From DASRQK01 sp964436635 (GTDB lineage Bacteria > Bacteroidota > Bacteroidia > Sphingobacteriales > Sphingobacteriaceae): a stretch of DNA of 64,000 bases. Within the stretch, counting starts at the first letter, position 1. Every line of letters starts with the position of its first letter. The translations under genes were made by a program, and so were the position numbers. The stretch spans positions 37,213 to 101,212 of the forward strand of contig CAYTDM010000005.1 in assembly GCA_964436635.1 (NCBI GenBank), in the 5' to 3' direction. The notes below the pieces were generated by a model. It was not told where the DNA came from and did not search any database. It was given only the letters and a program-made list of their open reading frames with translations. This document shows, piece after piece, positions 61,627-64,000 of the stretch.

Positions 61627-62459
61627 AAAAACGCAGTTTTATATCTTACATAACTTTTGAATGCCACATACGCCTTTTCGGAATTAGGGATGCGGATCCT
61701 GTTATTCAATATCTCGTTGGAGGATTTTCTTTTTATTTTTTGGAACAATGACAAATAGTACTTGTAAGCTAAATACACCCCAAACATTGCGGAATTGGGT
61801 AGCTTCTTAATCCCGATTAAAGCCTCCTTAAATTCTTCCTCTATTTCCTTTTCAATCTGACTTTTCACACTATTATCAAATATGCACATATCAATATTCG
61901 GGAAATAAGTCCTGCCTAAAATTTGATAATCATCTTTCAAATCCCTTAAAAAGTTTACTTTTTGAAAAGCTGACCCCAGTTTCATTGCATATGGTTTCAA
62001 TTCTCTATATTTTTCCATATTCCCATCCGTAAAAACTTGCAGACACATCAGCCCGACTACTTCGGCTGAACCAAAAATATATTCTTCGTAACGTTCTGAA
62101 TTGTAATCTATTTTCTGCAAATCCATTTCCATACTATGTAAAAACTGTTCAATGAGACTTTTGTCAATTTTATACTGATTTACTGTTTCCTGGAACGATT
62201 GTAGAATAGGGTTGAGCGAAATTCCTTCCTGCAATGCATCGTAGGTTTCTACTTTTAATCGATTCAATAGTTTCTCTTTATCATACCCGTGAAAACTGTC
62301 CACGATTTCATCAGCCAGTCTCACATATCCATATATAGCATAGATAGCGGGACGTATAGACGGTTTCAGCGCTAAAATTCCTAGAGAAAAACTCGTACTA
62401 TACTTTTGGGTTGTAATCTTGCTTACCGAGTACGATAGTTCGTCAAAGATCTTTTTCAT
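61623..62459 (-). CDS. crtB: Phytoene synthase
   Basis: A 278-residue squalene/phytoene synthase. The first Asp-rich motif is in YVRLADEIVDSFHG, the second in FLRDLKDDYQILGRTYFP. YSTSFSLGILAL is the usual substrate loop near the start. It joins two geranylgeranyl diphosphates to make phytoene. Its start overlaps the crtI stop by 4 bp (ATGA). Length is normal for bacterial CrtB. Confidence 0.94.
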   Translation of the reverse strand: MKKIFDELSYSVSKITTQKYSTSFSLGILALKPSIRPAIYAIYGYVRLADEIVDSFHGYDKEKLLNRLKVETYDALQEGISLNPILQSFQETVNQYKIDKSLIEQFLHSMEMDLQKIDYNSERYEEYIFGSAEVVGLMCLQVFTDGNMEKYRELKPYAMKLGSAFQKVNFLRDLKDDYQILGRTYFPNIDMCIFDNSVKSQIEKEIEEEFKEALIGIKKLPNSAMFGVYLAYKYYLSLFQKIKRKSSNEILNNRIRIPNSEKAYVAFKSYVRYKTAFL

Positions 62460-63937
62460 AGTCCTTCTTGTTTAAGTTTGATTATTTCATTTGCTACAAT
62501 TTTACCAGATAAGATGGACGGAGGAACTCCGGGGCCGGGAACGGTCAATTGACCCGTGTAGAATAAATTTTTCAACCTTTTATTTCTTATTTTAGGTTTC
62601 AAAACTGCAGTTTGACCAAGTGTGTTTGCCAGTCCGTACGCATTGCCACCGTACGCGTTGTAATCTGAAATAAAATCACTGACACAGAAGCTTCTTTTGA
62701 ATTCTATCTTTGATCGCAAATCGGCTATGCCCGTATGTCTTTCAATTCTTGAAAGCATTTCGATTAAATAATTTTCCCGTGTTAATTCTTCATCATTTAT
62801 TCCGATTGCCAAAGGCATCAACAAAAACAGGTTTTCTTTGTCTTTAGGGGCAACATTATGATCTGTTTTTGATGGGCAACAAACATAAAAAAGAGGCTTT
62901 TCCGGCCATTTCTTCTCGCCATAAATACAATCAATGTGTTCGTCTAAATCATTTTCAAAAAAGAGTGTATGATGTTTTAAGTTGGGAATAATTTGATTGA
63001 TACCTAAATAATAGATCAAACTTGACGGTGCAAATGTTCTGCTTTTCCAATATACCTCAGAATAATTTCTGAGGTCTTTATTTAAAAGCGTTTCTGTATG
63101 ATGATAATCGGAAGAAGCAATTACAATATCGAATTCATAGGTCTCGCCATTGATAGTTAAAGATCTTACATTACGATTTTGTGTATTTATGCTTTCAACG
63201 GTTTTGTTAAAATGAAAAGTTGCACCTTGGTTTTCGGCTATTTTTTTCATCGCCAATACCAATTGATAGAAGCCACCTATAGGATAATGCGTTCCTAAGG
63301 CATACCCCCCATAGTTCATCAAACTATACAATGCAGGAATATTTTTTGGTGAAGCACCCAGAAAAATCACAGGAAACTCCATCAATGTTCTTAATTTTTC
63401 ACTTTTGAAGTATTTAGCAACATAGGTTCTGAAGTTCGTCAGCAAATCCAATCTCAATGCACTTTTAGTTATTTTAGGAGAAATGAATTCTGACCAATTA
63501 TGGCAAGGCTTATTCACGAAATCCTGCATACCGACTTCATATTTGAATTTAGCCGATCGCATAAATTTTTCTAATTGTAATCCTGCACCCTTTTCAATTT
63601 TTTCGAACAAGATTTTTAATTCCTCTAAACTTTCAGGAACACTGATTTTCTCTTGTGAAAAAATCATTTCAAACTGTGGGTTTAATGAAATCAATTCGAA
63701 GAAATCAGAAGTTTTATAGCCGAAATCAGCAAAAAAACTTTCAATAATATCAGGCATCCAGTACCAACTTGGTCCCATATCAAAAACGTAACCTTGTTGG
63801 GTAGAAAATTGCCTTGCTCTTCCTCCTGGTCGGTCGTGTTTTTCAAATACGTGAACTTCGTTTCCTGCTTTCGCCAGATAGGCGGTTGCAGACAGTCCGG
63901 AAAAACCAGAACCGATAACGGCTATTTTCTTCTTCAT
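62456..63937 (-). CDS. crtI: Phytoene desaturase
   Basis: A 493-residue FAD-dependent carotenoid desaturase. The N-terminal dinucleotide site is IAVIGSGFSGLSATAYLAKAG plus VFEKHDRPGGRA (residues about 4-45). The C-terminal motif GQLTVPGPGVPPSILSGK with IVANEI matches the CrtI end. It introduces double bases in steps to turn phytoene into lycopene. Its start overlaps the stop of an upstream gene by 4 bp. It is the first complete gene of the operon in the window. Confidence 0.94.
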   Translation of the reverse strand: MKKKIAVIGSGFSGLSATAYLAKAGNEVHVFEKHDRPGGRARQFSTQQGYVFDMGPSWYWMPDIIESFFADFGYKTSDFFELISLNPQFEMIFSQEKISVPESLEELKILFEKIEKGAGLQLEKFMRSAKFKYEVGMQDFVNKPCHNWSEFISPKITKSALRLDLLTNFRTYVAKYFKSEKLRTLMEFPVIFLGASPKNIPALYSLMNYGGYALGTHYPIGGFYQLVLAMKKIAENQGATFHFNKTVESINTQNRNVRSLTINGETYEFDIVIASSDYHHTETLLNKDLRNYSEVYWKSRTFAPSSLIYYLGINQIIPNLKHHTLFFENDLDEHIDCIYGEKKWPEKPLFYVCCPSKTDHNVAPKDKENLFLLMPLAIGINDEELTRENYLIEMLSRIERHTGIADLRSKIEFKRSFCVSDFISDYNAYGGNAYGLANTLGQTAVLKPKIRNKRLKNLFYTGQLTVPGPGVPPSILSGKIVANEIIKLKQEGL

Positions 63938-64000
63938 CGCCCTTTATGTTTTAAAACTTCATTCAATAAATATTCTGGTTCAATATTTTTATCGTAGATC
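63934..64000 (-). CDS. C-terminal fragment of the gene upstream of crtI (possibly MerR-type)
   Basis: Only the last 22 codons lie in the window, reading IYDKNIEPEYLLNEVLKHKGR and stop. The stop overlaps the crtI start by 4 bp (ATGA), so it is in the same operon. In many Bacteroidota a MerR-family light-dependent regulator stands in this place, which makes that a reasonable guess, but the fragment itself has no diagnostic motif. Confidence 0.45.
   Translation of the reverse strand, partial: IYDKNIEPEYLLNEVLKHKGR

Overview
The window looks like a chromosomal piece of a low-GC Bacteroidota bacterium, most likely a Cytophagales-type aquatic, pigmented organism. The evidence is TonB-dependent receptors with carboxypeptidase-like N-terminal domains, a SusC/SusD pair, several promoter boxes of the Bacteroidota type (TAnnTTTG, with TTTG about 19 bp upstream in the best cases), few Shine-Dalgarno sites, a UbiA-like and a UbiD-like protein of the menaquinone type, and a zeaxanthin-type carotenoid operon. 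The genus cannot be fixed from the sequence alone. I found no tRNA, rRNA, CRISPR array, insertion sequence or prophage.

Left part (1-28.9 kb), mostly core genes: the end of engB, a UbiA-family prenyltransferase, topA, an unknown small protein, cmk overlapping a LutA-like CCG-domain protein, a thiolase, a POT peptide transporter, a polyprenol-phosphate mannosyltransferase, ruvB, an ARM/HEAT-like unknown, a DPP IV-like exopeptidase, a MacB/FtsX-type permease, two outer-membrane beta-barrel proteins (one carrying helix-hairpin-helix motifs), an ECF sigma factor followed by a membrane-tethered HtrA-type protease, a polyprenyl diphosphate synthase, a nitrilase-family amidase, purH, purN, a UbiD-family decarboxylase, serS, a methyltransferase and mnmA.

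Middle part (28.9-40.1 kb), the most unusual region: an exported 500-residue relative of glutamate racemase, then a tightly packed five-gene set of stand-alone receiver, membrane HEAT protein, processive GT2 synthase, TPR plus YaiO-like outer-membrane barrel, and exported DUF4838/F5-8C protein. I read this set as a candidate synthase-dependent exopolysaccharide production, export and processing system. A strong terminator separates it from a solitary TonB receptor on the other strand.

Right part (40.1-57.5 kb): purL, an RluA-type pseudouridine synthase, a Cys/Met-metabolism PLP enzyme, a group of small redox and detoxification-type genes (FMN reductase, SRPBCC, VOC, LLM oxidoreductase), a SusC/SusD nutrient uptake pair closed by a terminator, another TonB receptor divergent from a MarR-type regulator with repeats in its N-terminal half, and a membrane-anchored rhodanese.

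End (57.7-64 kb): one minus-strand operon with many 4-bp ATGA overlaps, reading crtI, crtB, a small unknown, an SRPBCC protein, crtZ, crtYcd, a lipocalin and a photolyase. It would convert phytoene precursors to beta-carotene and zeaxanthin and repair UV damage in DNA, so it is a photoprotection unit. A further gene begins beyond the right edge.
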